Source: Clostridia bacterium | Lineage (GTDB): Bacteria; Bacillota; Clostridia; Christensenellales; Pumilibacteraceae | Assembly: GCA_017452405.1 (NCBI GenBank) | Contig: JAFTMM010000106.1 | Span: 1-5,888 of the forward strand | Length of the DNA: 5,888 nucleotides | Direction: 5' to 3' | In this document: positions 5,678 to 5,888 of the stretch, piece by piece | Numbering within the stretch: position 1 is the stretch's first letter | Layout of the letters: each line of letters starts with the position of its first letter | Made by a program: the position numbers and the translations under genes | Notes under the pieces: generated by a model | The model's database searches: none | Told to the model about the DNA's origin: nothing | What the model saw: only the letters and a program-made list of their open reading frames with translations

Positions 5678-5715
5678 TTTATTCTTGCGCACCGCTAACG
5701 CTCCCTTTGGGTGCG
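5678..5715 (+). repeat. 38-bp direct repeat, copy B
   Basis: This is the second copy of the repeat, 254 bases downstream of copy A and in the same orientation. Its inner inverted repeat is better than in copy A: GCGCACC (5687-5693) pairs with GGTGCGC (5710-5716), seven base pairs. Read on the - strand it supplies the end of the open frame that runs in from the right edge. Confidence 0.85.
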
Positions 5716-5888
5716 CCAGAAATGCACGCATCTACGATATCTTTTTCGTTCTTTCCCTTGAAAATCCGCTTGTCGCCGTGAGGCAGACCGCGCGGACGTG
5801 CGCCTACGGCGTACGATTTTCTAGCGAAATCTCCGAAAAATCTATCCGAATCTGCTACTTTCTCGCGAAACAAGAGTGTGTTTGGAGA
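5679..5888 (-). CDS. Open frame running off the right edge, doubtful gene
   Basis: The frame is open from the right edge of the window down to a TAA at 5679-5681, about 69 codons, with no ATG; a TTG lies at 5873. The translation is Arg/Lys/Gly-rich (for example FREKVADSDRFFGDF and RPRGLPHGDKRIFKG) and matches no family I recognise. Its final dozen residues (GAPKGSVSGAQE) are read entirely from repeat copy B. It could be the 3' end of a real gene whose stop lies in the repeat, as seen for rsmI, or a further stretch of non-coding repeat. Nothing else is visible in 5716-5888. Confidence 0.2.
   Translation of the reverse strand, partial: SPNTLLFREKVADSDRFFGDFARKSYAVGARPRGLPHGDKRIFKGKNEKDIVDACISGAPKGSVSGAQE

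Noticed and set aside
5453..5781. Two + strand frames (5453-5638 and 5527-5781) after rsmI
   Set aside because: They are made of the palindromic repeat insert, give low-complexity Ser/Arg/Leu-rich peptides, and have no ribosome binding site.

Overview
The window looks like a chromosomal fragment of an uncultured, low-to-mid GC Clostridia-type member of Bacillota. This is inferred from the Shine-Dalgarno and sigma-A-like promoter style, the gene families, and a dense hairpin-rich repeat insert of a kind often seen in gut Clostridia assemblies. The genus cannot be named from the sequence.

Layout, left to right. (1) 1-761, + strand: the 3' part of a type I pullulanase (pulA), cut by the window edge. 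(2) 762-883: two hairpins at the convergent junction, one acting best on each strand. (3) 884-2182, - strand: a complete AAA_14/DUF4143 ATPase with a PD-(D/E)XK-like C-terminus, visibly more A+T-rich than its neighbours, with its own promoter and ribosome binding site. (4) 2241-2359: directly behind that promoter, a tandem array of three and a half 33-bp units. 33 bp is exactly 11 codons, and the last unit differs from the others mainly by silent changes on the + strand. A small + ORF with a TTG start (2250-2435) runs through it. (5) 2373-2399: a - strand terminator for the next operon. (6) 2453-4479, - strand: a two-gene operon with an ATGA overlap, a flippase-like membrane protein (LPG_synthase_TM/UPF0104 family) followed by a family 8 glycosyltransferase. 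(7) 4480-4628: a divergent promoter region with two well-spaced promoters facing away from each other. (8) 4629-5444, + strand: rsmI, the 16S rRNA C1402 2'-O-methyltransferase. (9) 5424-5715: a hairpin-rich repeat insert bounded by two 38-bp direct repeats, the first of which supplies the last codons and stop of rsmI. (10) 5679-5888, - strand: an open frame running off the window whose C-terminus is read from the second repeat; it is of doubtful coding value.

The flippase-like protein and the GT8 enzyme probably act together on an envelope glycolipid or glycan. Pullulanase (alpha-glucan debranching) and RsmI (ribosome modification) are ordinary housekeeping or metabolic genes. The most interesting part is the cassette made of the ATPase and the 33-bp codon-phased array, which sits between two terminators and looks like a self-contained acquired unit.
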